This document shows, in pieces, positions 11,640 through 23,319 of a DNA stretch of 64,000 bases (position 1 is the first letter of the stretch; the number at the start of each line of letters is the position of its first letter). The position numbers were made by a program, and so were the translations under genes. The notes under the pieces are model-generated. The model had not been told where the DNA came from, did not search any database, and saw only the letters and a list, made by a program, of their open reading frames with translations. The DNA is from Argyresthia goedartella (lineage: Eukaryota > Arthropoda > Insecta > Lepidoptera > Argyresthiidae). The stretch covers positions 32,611,674 through 32,675,673 of the forward strand of contig OX463808.1 of the NCBI GenBank assembly GCA_949825045.1. The letters run 5' to 3'.

Positions 11640-12660
11640 CGAGCGAAGCGAGCGAAGGGCTCCATTTCAACAAGATAGGAGGCCGATTTGCTTTCGTCTG
11701 TCTCTGTGTCTGTCAGATCCGGTCTAGGGGCCACAGTTTTCAAGCGATCCTCCCAAAACTTGGCACACGAGTTCCTTGAATTAAAGCATTTTTTTGTCGA
11801 GAGATTTTTCTTTTTTTTTTCTTTTTTTATGAAACCTATCGTGTGGGGTATTAAGTTAAAAGGCTTCATGAGCCGGTTCTAAAAATATACTACATTATTA
11901 ACTTTCGGCCGCCTGTTTTCTAAAAATCCAAGAAATATTTTCAAAACATACCAAGTTTGGACTCCTCGAAGTAGGAGACGGATTAGTAAAGAGGATCTAT
12001 ACAGAACAGACCATGAGAGTGAGTGAAATAGAGTATTACTATTTTCGTGAATAGTCAATAGATGTATTTTAAATCGCAAAATGTAGTTTACAAAGTTATT
12101 GGTGCGGCTACTTTACTACTGGATTTTGATTGAATCTAAAATACTTACCTATAAATTGGTTCACAGTCCCCCTGTTAGCGAGGTCTACTGCGCACAGGGT
12201 CACTAGTTATTATTACTCTCTTCAATAATCGAATCAAATTATCATCATTCGCTTTTATTAGAATCAAAGTAATACACAATAACTTACTCTACAGAGCCGA
12301 ATGCACAGTGAATACGCCGAGCCTTAGTTTATGCACATGGAGAACAGAGAAGAAACTAAACCGATTGGTAACCCAGACAAAACCGACTGAATCACAGACA
12401 AGTCACATAGGAGTCCTCAACTACACACATATGATTAGTGATTGATTACACAGGAAGTGACCGAAAGTAAGCAGTTTATTTTCAGTAGTTCCGTGTGCAC
12501 AGGGCCATAAAGAACCAATTTGTCCCATGTATTGATGATTGGCACTTCCTGCCACTACGACTGCCAAGCCCCGCTGATTCCCGAAAGAGCCATTAATTTT
12601 CGACCTTATGTAATAAAATCCAAGAGCAATGAAACTTTTTTGGCTCCCTGGAGAACCCAC
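11640..12660. other. No gene supported
   Basis: Contains 'gagcgagcgaagcgagcga' at about 11637 and a poly-T/C tract at about 11790-11828, both usual in dispersed insect repeats. No coding signal. SPCS2 begins its 3' UTR just to the right. Confidence 0.35.
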
Positions 12661-12676
12661 CGGTATAGAGAAGCGC

Positions 12677-12682
12677 TTTATT
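12677..12682 (-). terminator. SPCS2 polyadenylation signal
   Basis: AATAAA on the minus strand, about 40 bases past the SPCS2 stop codon. This is the expected position for a short 3' UTR. Confidence 0.55.
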
Positions 12683-12720
12683 CGGGCAGTAGTTCGTGCA
12701 CTCGGCGTCCCCCACCGGCT

Positions 12721-12904
12721 TCACTTGTCCTTCTTTTCCTGCGAGAGCGAGTTGTACAATTTCGTGAGGTCATGCAGCACCACCGCGTGCGCAACGGTGC
12801 CGGCGGTGTCGAGGTAGGCCCCGAACGACTTCGTGACGGAGGCCTCGCGGTATTTGCCGGCGGAGTCGCGGACGATGAGGACTAGGTTGTACTTGTCGTC
12901 GTGC
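12721..12904 (-). CDS. SPCS2: SPCS2 coding exon 5 and stop
   Basis: 184 nt; acceptor TGTCCACAG. Encodes '[20 protein letters not shown]' through '[20 protein letters not shown]' and TGA. GC-rich relative to its flanks, as usual for conserved coding exons here. Confidence 0.92.
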
Positions 12905-15900
12905 CTGTGGACATGGAGGGTGGGTTGTTACTGCTCTATTAGGGGTTTATCCAGATGGCCCGAAAATGGTGAAAATTCGATCGCGATTTTGAAGTTTAAC
13001 ACTGGTAAGGTTGAAATTCTATGAACAAATTTCGGGAGTTCAAGCTAGGGGTGCAACGATACGCCTTTTTGCCGCTACGATACCGATACGCATGAAAAAA
13101 TATCGGCGATACCGATACCGATTCACTTATTGATTTAGAAAATGAAGGTTAAATAGATAAAATACAAGTCAAGTTTTTTTATTATTACGTAATACAAAAA
13201 ATATACACAGGTTGATTCAGTTTTAGTAAATAAAATTAAAATTATTCAGATTTTTATTTATAGAGCGCGGGGTTTCTTCGAGCATAGTTCGTGCCTCGTT
13301 TGCAACGAAATAGACGAAACAACACGCGCGTTTACATTGTATTTTTAACGTGCCTCGTTCGCAACGAAATAGACGGGACAACACGTGTGTTTACATTACA
13401 TTTTTAAAGCGCGTTTGAAAAGTATCGTTGCATCGGCCATAAAAATATCGCCGATGCCGATATATCGGCAAACCCGAAATATCGCCGATATATAGGTTTC
13501 GGCATCGTATCGGTTGCATCCCTAGTTTAAACGGCCAGTACGGAGATCTGGGATAAGGAAAGATTTTGCGAATTGCATCTTGTCTAGGGGGCTGGTAAAG
13601 ACCGCGCCAAGTTTCCTTGGCTCTGATCGAGCTGTGACCTCTCTTTCTCGAATTTTGTAAGGTGGGGTGAGAGAGATAGAGAGAGGTGACAGTTCACGGA
13701 GCCAAAGAAACTTGCCAAACTCCTACAAGCACAAACTTTTAAACTGTGGGTTCGCTGTGTCTTTCGTCGAGTCGTATAGTTGATGTTTGTCACGCCCAGG
13801 TGGTTATATTATTGGTTTTAATTCCCTTGAGAGTAAGAAGCTAATTCACCAAAGGCATCGAACTTCCTTGGCATACCTAAAGTTGCATGGTTTCACCAAA
13901 CGACAGAGAAGAATATTTATATTTGAAGATGTAAAACGAAATAAAAATATTTTCTATAAACCGAAATAAGTAGAAAATAGTTAGGATTTCAGAAGTACAG
14001 GAAAAATTACAACAATTTAGTGGTCTTTTCGTAATTAAATTCTATCGAGAAAATTTCATCCAGTTGCGATTTATTTCAGTAAGAATCTTAATCAAATGCT
14101 AAATAAACGCCGCGGTATTCAAGAGGTTAAACCCTAAAAATGAATTGACAGTCTATAATTACAAAATCTAAATTCATCTTACACAAATGAACGAGTGCTG
14201 AAAGAAGCGATGAGCACCACCTGGGCGCGTGTCAGCTTGTGGGTGGAGTTTGGCAAACCTAGGCAAGTATGTTAATCCAGGACAATGGTTTTGCCATGTG
14301 GCCAGCTCATCGAGGCAAGTTCGGAGACAAGAGTTATGAGCAGCCATCATATCTAACTCAAAATACTACTAATATTGATTAGAATCTTACTTCTTGACGT
14401 AGGAGCTTGCCTCCCATATACGGTTGTTGTTTCCGACCTTCTCTTTAGCCACCACAAAGATGCCCTTTTCTTTGAACGTGGTGTACAGTGTCAGGATGCC
14501 CATGAGAACGAAGTATGAAGTCACACATACTATCAGCACCAATCTGTAAGGAATTCATAGCACATTTAATTGTAGGGAATGACGACATTAGCTTACGCAA
14601 GTACACCCCTTTTACTGTAGCTCGGTCGAGTGATGCCCGATGTCCAAGTTCCAAATTCCCCATAATGATTTTGGATACATTCACTCCCAGCGTCCCCAAA
14701 ATATAAAATTAAATTATTTGTAAAGTTCACACTTGACCAATCCCGGTACCGACGCGTCAAAAAGTATAATAATAAAGTATAATAAAATTAAATCATAAAA
14801 TTATGTATTATACGAGAATTCTAGATTGCTATGTATGGAAAAAATGGTAAAATTAATGCAGTTATTTTATCTATCAGGATAAGAAGGTGATAGAGCGAAG
14901 TTAAAAATATGTATTGCTCGCTGCCCGTGGCGTGCCGCGCGTTTTTCGTATTCTCCTAGGTCCCCGTCATTAAACTGTTCGGTTATCATTTAAGAGGCAC
15001 TTTCACTTTACGGAATATATTCTTAAGAACCTCAGATAAACGTTTTGGGGGTAAAGGGTACCCTTGTATAACAGCTCGATATATTGAAAAAATTTTGCCT
15101 AGTTCTTTTGTTTTCTAATTGATTTCTAGCTGGGCTGTTCTCATATATAGTTTTTATTATATTGCTGGTATTCCTTGCTGCTCTAGAATATCCCATACGT
15201 GTATAGCTATAGTTCGAGCTGTCGAAGGCCTTGGCTTCTTCAGTGAAAGCTATGTAGATTATTTTGTATACTCATTGTATTTCTCAGGTATTTGTTACAC
15301 TGTACGCATGTGGTCTACAGTGAAGTAGACTTTCCTGAAGCCGGCTTGTTCTACTGGCTGTTGATCGTCTAGCATTAGGCTGATCCTATCTAATATGATC
15401 TTCGCGAACAGCTTGTAGACGTTGGACATAAGGCTTATTTGTCTATAATTTCCTATCGTCTCCTTGTCTCTTTTCTTGTGTATCAAGATTCTGTCCATTG
15501 CTCTGGGATAAGGTTGCTTGTCAGTATGATGTTGAAAATATATGTTTAAACTGAAGTTATTTCTTGTATAGTACCTTACAGCAGTACGGTTGAAATGTAG
15601 TCAGGGCCTGGTGACTTTTCCAGCTTTAGGCTTATTATTGCTTTTTCCAGCCCGCTACGTAAAATTTTCGGCACTGCTTCTAAAATAGTATCTGTAGGCG
15701 TTGTAATGTGACAGTTGTTGTGGTTTTGATCCAAATTTGGTCGCTGGTTTACTGATGTTCTTGCGTTGTGTTATGTTTTGTTATTTTCATTTCAGGTTTG
15801 ATATCCATTGTTTTCCTGTTTCGCGTAGTTTTTTAAAGCCTTCTCCACTCCTCCTGTTTTTTTTGTATATGTTACTCCAAAGTTTTGAGCCTTTTAGTTT

Positions 15901-18900
15901 TTCGGTCTTTTCTGATGTTTTCTCTTATTTTTTCGCAGATTTCTGTTATATTCTTGATGTTTTATTTTTTGTTCATTTTTGGAAAAGCCCTCTTCTTTTA
16001 TTTATAAATTGTAGGGTTTGGTTATTCAGTTAGTATTAATGGGTATTCTGGTTCATTTCTGAAGTACATTTTGGCCACGGCTCACTTTTCCACGCACTGT
16101 CACAAGCGGTCACAACCCTCACCCAGTGTTTGAGTATTGGGCCGTCGACCCGACCTGCAATGACCTCTAGGATGCTGCCACGCGTTCTGCTTCAGTAAGA
16201 GGCCGTTCTCTTACGTATGATGGCATGGAATCAATCAGTACGTGTCTCAACAAACATGCCCGATGCAATACAGTAGCGTGGCAGCCCCAGCAACATCCTA
16301 AAAGCATTGTTATACTGGACGAGCAAAGCGTTGATTCTTTTGAGTATAGTTAACCCATAGGCTGCACTTGTAGATTGATTGACAGTGTGCCTTATAGCGT
16401 GAGATTATTAATGGCTTTTTACAATGTGCAATCCTACGAGCCAACATATACGCCCGAATTGACAAAACGCTGCGATCCCATTCTATGAATAGGTAAACCA
16501 CACCATTAATTTTGAATAAAAGAAGGCGGCAATAAAAGAAGTTATAACTACTGACCATGAACCAGCGGCAGATATTATCCGAAAAATTCCTTTGAGCAAT
16601 AGTTCTGTGCAAAGCCGAGTTGATGAAATGGCTGAAAACATTGAAAAATCATTGTGCGTCAATTTTCAATTCAATTGGATGAGCCCACTTTGCCAACTAA
16701 TTAAGCATTATTGGTGTCTTACGTGAGGTTTATTAAAGTTGAAAAAATATGTCAAGAACTATTATTTGCTAGAAATTTAGTCAGACACAAAAGGAGAAAC
16801 CATATTTAATTCACTGAAAAAGTTTTGTGATGAGAAAGGAATTCCCTTGAAGAAAAAGAAGAAAAAAAGAATATCAGCTGCTACAGACGGCGCTCCAGCT
16901 ATGACAGGATGTCAAAAAGGCTTCATAGCGTATATAAAAAACAAAATTCCAGGTGTGCTCGCTATACATTGCGTCATTCATCGACAACATTTGGTAGCTA
17001 GAAATTTCAGTGAACGACTGCTCACTGCCACATGTCATCAAAGCAGTCAATAAAATCCGAAAAAAAAGCTTTAAATGACAGATTATTCAATCAGCTTTGT
17101 GTTGCTAATGACGAAGATTTCAGCCGATTAATCTTTAACACAGAAGTGCGTTGGCTATCAAAAGGAAACTGTCTGACTCGAGTTTAAAATCTGTTTGACT
17201 CTGTCATAGAGATCTTAGTAAACAAAGACACAGAATTGCGCGAAAAGCTCATCACTTTAAATAATGATATCGCATACCTGACAGACCTGTATAAATTGTT
17301 TAATGATCTCCAACGTCAAAGAAATGACTTGAACATAATTAAAACAAGAAATGTCGTTGCTGCTTTCATAGCCAAGCTGCTCTTACACAAGAGGAATATC
17401 GGCAGAAGTGAGTTCCACAATTTTCCCAATTTATCAGCATCCTACAACAACGACGACTTGCTTGTATACTATCAACATTTGGAAAATCTCCACAATGATT
17501 TCAATGAAAGATTCCAGAACATTTTGACATTAAAAATACCAGACAGAGTGTTGGATCCTTTTTCAAATGGCAACATAACAATATCACCCATGCTGGAAGA
17601 ACATGTAGAACTGGCAACGAACGAGGAAACAAAAATCAAATTCAAAAATGGATACCAAGAATGTTGGCTACAAAAGCCAATCGCGCAATTGTAGCCTGGA
17701 TTGTGGTCGATTGTTCAACGATTTTTGATTGCATTCCCATCGTCATATTTGTGTGAACGTGGATTTAGCGCTGTGGCAACGTTGCTTGCTAAACAGAGAA
17801 ATCGTTTGCAAGGTTATCGAATGCGGCGACTTACGACTGCTTTTGAGTAAAATCGAACCTGATATCAACAAACTTGTTAAAAGTCATCAGATTCATCCCC
17901 CTCATTAGATTAGCTTTAAAATAAAAGTTGGTTAGGTACCTATCTTGTTTCTCTTGTTATTTTGTTTCTTTTAATTTGAATAAAACATATTTTAATAATA
18001 ATAATAATATTTTAATGTCAAAAGTTGCGTTTTAATTGCTCTCACTGGTAAAAAGGACTCCTTTAGAATGTCAGTTTAAACTCCAGACCAGCCTGATATA
18101 GCAAACTATAATTAAATTAATTAAAGTATGTACTATGAAATTTTAGTTTCTAGGCTTTAGGACTGTAAAGGGGGCGCTTTAAAATAATTGATTTTCAAAG
18201 TGGGCGGTAGACGGAATAAGTATGAGAATCTCTGGTCTTGACTCTTGTCGCCGACCACGAACTCCGACTGCCGAAATGGTGCGCGATTATCAACCTTATG
18301 GCACATTCGTACCGTACGTTTTACCGTAATTTCGGTGCAGTTGACAATATTGGTTGGCTGTGGGCTTGTTGTTGCTGCCAGCATGTTGCCTGCCATGTGG
18401 CAAGTTCTTAAGGCGAGGTTGATCCAGAATTTTCCTGACGGACACCCGTTATATTGGTTTCAGTACTGTATAGTATTATAGTATCTGTGGTTTCAGTCAT
18501 ACAAAGTATAACGGTCTTATGAGAAAAGAATATCGGTATATTAACTTTTGTTCATGGAAATTAGCCCTCCCTATATTTACTTACTTACTCTGAGCTGTAA
18601 ATATACAATAATGTTGCAAGCTACAGAACTAAAAATGGTCATATAGTTTTAAGGCTAAGTTTATTCAAATTGAAAAAAAAAATTTAACTGTAGTAACTAT
18701 AAAAATCGCTAACTCAGAAATACTGCAAAGATTTCAAAATGGGGTGCTCAAAGCGATGATGATGAGGCCGGTCATCGGTCCTCCATTGTGACTACTACAC
18801 CAAAAGGATGCTCAAAGCGATACTCAACGCCCCATGGCTTACAAAAATGGAAGAAATCCATAAATACCTTAGTTAATTAGTCATGACTAATGCCTGTAAT

Positions 18901-21900
18901 TCCAGGTTCGATCCCCGGCTGGGGGATAAACAACAAAAAATCCCCAGGTCTTGGATGTTTTTAAGAGTGTGATGTCGCTGTTTCTGGTTGCCACGACACA
19001 GGGTGTCCCAGTATGGGGCCAGAAGCAATGTATGTGCATTTTAATGTTTGTTTATAAGACACATCATGAAAACAAACTGGCCCATATGTTGAGGGAATCC
19101 CTAAAAATAAGACGCTTGAAAATGCTACACACCTGATAATGGGAAGGCATGCCTCACACGAAATTTATTCCATCATAACAACTGCTTATCGTCCTAGGAG
19201 TGATCGCATGTTTGAAAAAAAAAAAACACGTGTGACGTCGGTCATTTTCTTTTTTGATTTGCAGGATCTTTATTTTGTTCTGTGCCGTTTTGGTTGCCAG
19301 TAGGATAGGTCTGATTTTACCACCTGCGTTGGTTTTCTTCCCCAGTCTAAGCACTCTAATGATCTGGCCCTTCCCTATCTCCACATCAATTTCGGATAAT
19401 GTGGTTGAAAATAGGGCAGTTAGATTCTCTTGTTTTTAATCATTAGTCACTGGTATTCCATGTATATTATATGTTTGTTTCCAGTATTAAGATGTTATTG
19501 TTAAGTTTCAAAACAGTTCTTGAGTTTTTCGTTTTCTTTGGCGAGTGGTTCGATTTTTTCCTCCTCTTTCGCTAGTATTGTTGAGGATTTACCGTGATTG
19601 ATTTTGTTTGCATGTTCAGTTGCTCAGACATTCTTTCTAGAAGTAATGTCATCTCAAGTGACAGTTGCGCTATTTTGTTGTAAAGGAACATAAATAATGC
19701 ACCGATTTTTGAACGCCCTTTTTTTTCTTATTTCGGCAGCCGTCACTGTAAGGCACGGGACGAACACAAGCGGCGTCGGGCGCGGTCGCGGTGCCAGCGA
19801 GGCGCCGCCCTTTACGTGTTTCATATCAATTGTATAGAAGCGGTGGGGCGCGGAACATATAAAAGCAGGGTGTGGCGGTGCTATCCGGTAGCTTAGACAG
19901 ATAACTATAAACACAAAGGGGTTGTTTTTAGTCCGTATACCAAACGAGCTGATGCCCGCTCAATATGTGGGGACCCGGACATAGCAGGGAGGTCTGACTC
20001 CTGGGCATGGGATAACCTCAATTTTTTTGCGATGATTTATTTCAAAAAATTCCGGAAATTGAGTACCGCTAAAAGTTATGTCCATACTTATGCTTTCGAT
20101 ACACTCCAAGGCGTTCCGACCACTGGTAATAACAAAGAACAATATGTACATAAGCATTGTTTCCCTTCCTACTGTACCATTCACAATTTTGGCCAAGATA
20201 GAATCCTATGACTTTAGTAATAGCTTGGGGCACCTGAAACTTGCAGAGACAGGCATCGCTCGCATGGTTAAGCAGATTACTTAACAGAAAATACCTATAC
20301 TTGAATAATTGCCTAAATGTGAGCACAGGGCACAACTGTGCCTCTGCCAGCCTATATGGGTATAGATGTGACACTATATGCATGTAAGTATGTTACCTTG
20401 ACTGAGGGAATGGATACAGGTAGTCCCACAGCAGAGCGAAGACTGCAACACCGACGGCAAGAGCACATAGGAACAGTCTCCCGTCAATGAGCGCAAAACT
20501 CTCTTTGCATTTCAGATCTCCAGTTAGCACCTGCAAGAACACAAATGTATAGAAAAAGCTTGTGAGTTTTTGAAGAAAATTTCTAGATTTTCACAGTTAA
20601 GTGATTATTAAGTGATACTAAACATGAAATGATGCTTAAAATCACGACCACAGAAGTCCGAAGACGGGCTCGTGTCTGTGTAAGGAACCAAGGATCTCAT
20701 TTCGAGCATGAATAGCATAAATTTAATTATAGGTAATTAAAAAGTCTGTCTAAAAAGTATATTTTACTCCCTCAAACTGGGTAGTAGGTCATAACTTCAA
20801 GAATGTGTAAGGTATCTACGTCAATAAAACCTGAAATGAAAGATCATTAACTAAAAATGATTTTATAAAGATTTCCACATAAAAAGCTTTCACTTGTTTT
20901 TGTTAAATTAGGTCCGAATAACTTATTTTATTGATGATTGAAATTTGCCGTGCTATTCAATGGTCTGTAAAAACCAAGTCTGACGTAGCAGATGCACAAA
21001 TCAAGATTTATTAGAATGTTTATTAAGTGATTTATTAGAATCAATTGTAAAATAATCCAATTATTGTTTAGTTTTGCAATGATAATCACTTAACTGTGAA
21101 AAGCTGGAAATTTTCTTCAAAAACACTAAAGCATCAATAAAATTTTAATGGTAAGACTTCGCCATATCTATGCTTGGCTCAAATGGTTCTAAATGATCCT
21201 TACTTGATGATACTAACTTCGGTTTAAGTCTTCTTCGATCTACCGGACACCCTGTACACTGCTTCAGAATTATTACTTTTTCATACCTCAAAGTTGTTTA
21301 TGCTCCGATTTATGGGGTTAATCTAGCTCAACACAGGCCTTGCTGTTAATAATTTTGTAATTATTTATTCCTGCTTATTAATCATAATAATTGAATTTTT
21401 CATATTTGTAATAGTTAAGCACATTTTTAAAAGAGATCTAAAAATCAATCTTTGGGAGTTTCTACGCCCTTCTTCTCCCACAGTGGTCCAATGTAGAGAA
21501 GAGGCAAAATTGACTTTTGCTAAGTATATGTAAATATCTACAGTAATAAAGTACTTTGACTTTTATGCACATTAACATTAACATGTGTAGGTAGGTATTC
21601 ATATACATGTTATTGTTAATTTGCTTAAATCAGTTAGAGTTCAGATTAACTACGCAATCTGCAGATAACCCCGTTAAAGTGGAAAAAAAACAGTTCTTAC
21701 ATTAACTAGGTAATCTGCAGAATAATGACCAAGGACACGCTAAAGTCCGTAATAAAGCAGCTTCTTGCTTGAATAAAACAACTGAATTAATTGAATTGTT
21801 GGTATTTATTGAATATAATTTGTGAGACTATAATCAATGGAATAAAAATAATCAACCTAAATTAAACTCTTGAGTCAGTGAACTGAAAGTGATAGCCTAA

Positions 21901-23319
21901 ATGAAATTCAACAACCTAAAAAGAAAATCAGTCTGATGGTAACATCCCCATAGACAAGTTGCATTCGCTAACTTATCACTCACTACGACGACACCAAGAA
22001 ATTGTATGCAATAGTGAGTGATTAGTCAGAGAATGCAACTGGACTAGGGAGGTAGGCTGGCAATGTAAAGTTATAAAAATTGTTTAGATTCAATTAAACA
22101 AGAAAAAAACATTAAATTACATACTTATTAGTGCAATCTAAAGATTAGTGACATGTCATAATTTTTCTAAAATTGATACATTATGGTCGTAATGTATCAA
22201 TATTCAGATAAGAAATGAGTTTTTACCAGGTAGTATAACATTATGCTGGTCGTGACATGCAGTTTTTGGACGCAGCAAAGAGGGTTTATGATATGTATGT
22301 AGATAAAACCCATAGCTATGTTCACGTATGATTTAGAATTACACAAATACCTATTTTTCGTTCATGACATTATCCAATACTTGATGAATGAATCCTTCTT
22401 TTTGTTCCCTTTTGTCCGCTTTATATCTTCAACAATGGATTGATATTTTTCTATTGTCAAGAAAGCACTGTTATGAATCTTTACTAAAAAGAATAACTTT
22501 TAATCTCTCTTTCAATTTAATCTCTCTTTTCTTTGCAGGTCAATTTTTGCTATCATTTTTACATGTTATTTCACACAACTCTTTTTAAGTGTGACTTGCA
22601 GTAGAGAAACATAAATCCACAATAATTTCACCTCCTGGCACACGTGCAACACTGGCAGCGCGCAGGCCAGGGTTGAAGTGTAGATAAGGCTTCCGCCCCC
22701 TTATTGACACTCTGACCCAGGCCAGCACAGCAGCGAGAGACGGTTCAGAGTTGTGGGAGGGGGCGAGAAAACGGGAGAAGAGTACCATCTGTTAATATGC
22801 AGATTAACTAGGTAAAATGTGAATATCAGCTATTTTTAGTAAAAATTCACACTTTTACCGGTTGTACCAGGAAATCTGCAAATTACCTAGTTAATGTGCA
22901 CACTAACAGGGGTTCTGCATTTTAATTGTAACACACACAACAATACAAAGCCCTCTGTTTTGTAACCCTCTACTGAGCAAGGACTTATATACAATACTAT
23001 TTCGGTCTCATTGGACTCACGAGTGTGTAATTTTCTAAAAAAATACTTGGGTATCTAGTTTTCTTACCTCTCTGACGGCATCATCAATGGCATTCTTTGC
23101 TGCGGCTCCGTCCCATTTGTTGATTTTTACAACCTTTATAACATAAACAGTAAAGTTAGACGACTAATAAATACAGGAAACCGGAAAGAAAGGAAATAAG
23201 AAGCAAAGGACCGAAAACAGTGACGTGTCCTTTCAAGAAAGTCGTGCTGTAGGAAATATCAATGGAAATAAATTTAAAATAACCTCTACTGGAGCTTCGG
23301 ATTCCTTTGTTTCAGTCAT
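12721..23319 (-). CDS. SPCS2: Signal peptidase complex subunit 2 (five-exon gene)
   Basis: Exons in order of translation: 23319-23284, 23133-23068, 20530-20397, 14543-14391, 12904-12721. They join in frame (573 nt) into 190 residues plus stop, close to the usual size of about 190-225. The protein starts [21 protein letters not shown], then [20 protein letters not shown]. Two membrane helices follow at about 53-72 ([20 protein letters not shown]) and 80-99 ([20 protein letters not shown]), with a lysine-rich C-terminal end. WDG near the N-terminus, D-Y-L-Y-P-F-P between the helices and [13 protein letters not shown] are family hallmarks. SPCS2 is a non-catalytic subunit of the ER signal peptidase, cytosolic at both ends, and in other species it contacts the Sec61 channel. 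No disruption is seen. The large introns (2.5, 5.9 and 1.5 kb) are transposon-rich. Confidence 0.93.
13045..13525. repeat. hAT-like MITE in SPCS2 intron 4
   Basis: Ends CTAGGGGTGCAACGATACG and CGTATCGGTTGCATCCCTAG are near-perfect inverted repeats. Flanks ttcaagc and tttaaac look like a diverged target duplication. Inside, a 59-bp unit (from 13291 and 13350) is tandemly duplicated with 'cgcaacgaaatagacg'. Confidence 0.75.
13616..13719. repeat. MITE with ~45-bp inverted repeats
   Basis: GCCAAGTTTCCTTGGCTC at the left is mirrored by the reverse complement at the right (GGCAAGTTTCTTTGGCTC), extending through a CT-rich/GA-rich block. Related to the palindrome at 8605-8713. Confidence 0.65.
13950..14150 (+). 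repeat. Dispersed repeat D, copy 2
   Basis: Same blocks as 7745-7970 ('gtaattaaattctatcgaga', 'aatcttaatcaaat'). Lies in SPCS2 intron 4. Confidence 0.55.
14391..14543 (-). CDS. SPCS2: SPCS2 coding exon 4 (second membrane helix)
   Basis: 153 nt; acceptor CTTACAG, donor AAGAA followed by GTAAGA. Encodes the second helix and '[17 protein letters not shown]', the strongest family signature in the gene. Confidence 0.93.
14544..15099. other. SPCS2 intron 3, no feature seen
   Basis: AT-rich intron sequence with a small GC-rich patch at about 14920-14950. No coding or repeat structure recognised. Confidence 0.4.
15100..16030 (-). pseudogene. RTE-type LINE, endonuclease/RT relic
   Basis: Read on the minus strand, the segment shows the linker and early RT motifs of lepidopteran RTE proteins: '[20 protein letters not shown]', '[17 protein letters not shown]', 'EQAGFRK' and, after a frame change, a decayed '[11 protein letters not shown]' catalytic-strand region. 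Stops and shifts are frequent. A matching copy of the family lies at 48975-52025. It sits in SPCS2 intron 3 in the same orientation as the gene. Confidence 0.7.
16060..16330 (-). pseudogene. Non-LTR RT C-terminal relic
   Basis: The minus strand in mixed frames reads like the C-terminal domain found in lepidopteran RT proteins (pieces resembling '[13 protein letters not shown]', 'GLLLKQNAW'). Too decayed to name beyond non-LTR retrotransposon. Confidence 0.4.
16550..17910 (+). pseudogene. hAT (ZBED-type) transposase pseudogene
   Basis: Pieces in order: '[20 protein letters not shown]' (about 16570); '[18 protein letters not shown]' with the hAT catalytic-region T-D-G-A-P-x-M-x-G (16870-16925); '[11 protein letters not shown]' (about 16960); a 152-codon open stretch at 17236-17694; and the C-terminal hAT dimerisation motif '[20 protein letters not shown]' (17740-17810). 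At least four stops or frameshifts separate the pieces. It resembles the ZBED/SCAND3-like branch of hAT transposases. No ends or target duplication were found. Dead copy in SPCS2 intron 3. Confidence 0.8.
18800..18872 (+). pseudogene. Jockey-like RT C-terminal scrap
   Basis: Encodes '[20 protein letters not shown]', which matches the motif near the end of Jockey-type RT proteins (R-x-L-x-x-I-x-x-A-P-W). Only about 24 codons remain. Confidence 0.45.
18885..19060 (+). repeat. tRNA-derived SINE with body matching 1-140
   Basis: A B-box-like 'ggttcgatccccggctggg' at 18905-18925 is followed by the body shared with the first 140 bases of the window. Confidence 0.6.
19150..19600 (-). pseudogene. 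RTE-type LINE ORF1 relic
   Basis: The minus strand encodes '[20 protein letters not shown]', '[20 protein letters not shown]' and, upstream after a shift, a lysine/glutamate-rich coiled-coil-like stretch. This is the layout of the first ORF of lepidopteran RTE-like elements. It lies upstream (minus strand) of the RT relic at 15100-16030, so both may come from one element split by the hAT copy; that link is inference. Confidence 0.55.
20397..20530 (-). CDS. SPCS2: SPCS2 coding exon 3 (first membrane helix)
   Basis: Acceptor TTCTTGCAG, donor TCAAG followed by GTAACA; 134 nt leaving two bases for an Arg codon completed by exon 4. Encodes the first transmembrane helix and the DYLYPFP loop. A MITE begins only about 36 bases upstream of its acceptor. 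Confidence 0.92.
20566..21125. repeat. MITE with ~45-bp terminal inverted repeats
   Basis: The left end GTTTTTGAAGAAAATTTC and the TTTTCACAGTTAAGTGATTA block are mirrored at the right end. About 560 bp, AT-rich, in SPCS2 intron 2 beside exon 3. Confidence 0.75.
21303..21563 (+). repeat. LINE family L 3' end, copy 1
   Basis: Matches the 3' UTR of the LINE at 55284-55852 almost base for base ('ggttaatctagctcaacaca', 'gatctaaaaatcaatct', 'taataaagtactttgactt'). Only the 3' UTR is present: a 5'-truncated insertion. Confidence 0.75.
21610..21720. repeat. MITE family B, partial copy
   Basis: Contains 'cagattaactacgcaatctgc' style ends and 'acattaactaggtaatctgc', matching the ends of 22790-22915. 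Confidence 0.45.
21957..22040. repeat. 84-bp palindromic MITE
   Basis: Ends AGTTGCATTC and GAATGCAACT are perfect inverted copies. An inner TATCACTCACTA pairs with TAGTGAGTGATTA around a 26-nt loop. Confidence 0.65.
22215..22310 (+). repeat. Dispersed repeat E, copy 1
   Basis: Shares 'atgagttttta', 'taacattatgctg' and 'aaagagggttta' with 45355-45455. Non-coding. Confidence 0.55.
22790..22915. repeat. MITE family B, full copy
   Basis: 'ctgttaatatgcagatta', 'actaggtaa' at the left are mirrored by 'ttacctagttaatgtgca', 'ctaacag' at the right. A second inner inverted pair, GTGAAT/ATTCAC, surrounds the centre. Confidence 0.65.
23068..23133 (-). CDS. SPCS2: SPCS2 coding exon 2
   Basis: Twenty-two codons with the conserved KINKWDG stretch. 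The acceptor is TTATAAAG (weak pyrimidine tract); the donor is GAG followed by GTAAGA. Phase 0 on both sides. Confidence 0.9.
23284..23319 (-). CDS. SPCS2: SPCS2 coding exon 1
   Basis: Twelve codons from the ATG, acidic and disordered. The donor is GAG followed by GTTATT, phase 0. This ATG is chosen because it is in frame with exon 2 and gives the family's short charged N-terminus. Confidence 0.85.

Noticed and set aside
12520..12885. 121-codon plus-strand frame over the SPCS2 last exon
   Set aside because: Antisense shadow of SPCS2 exon 5 in GC-rich sequence.
22585..22788. 67-codon minus-strand frame in a GC-rich block
   Set aside because: No family recognised; probably dispersed-repeat sequence.
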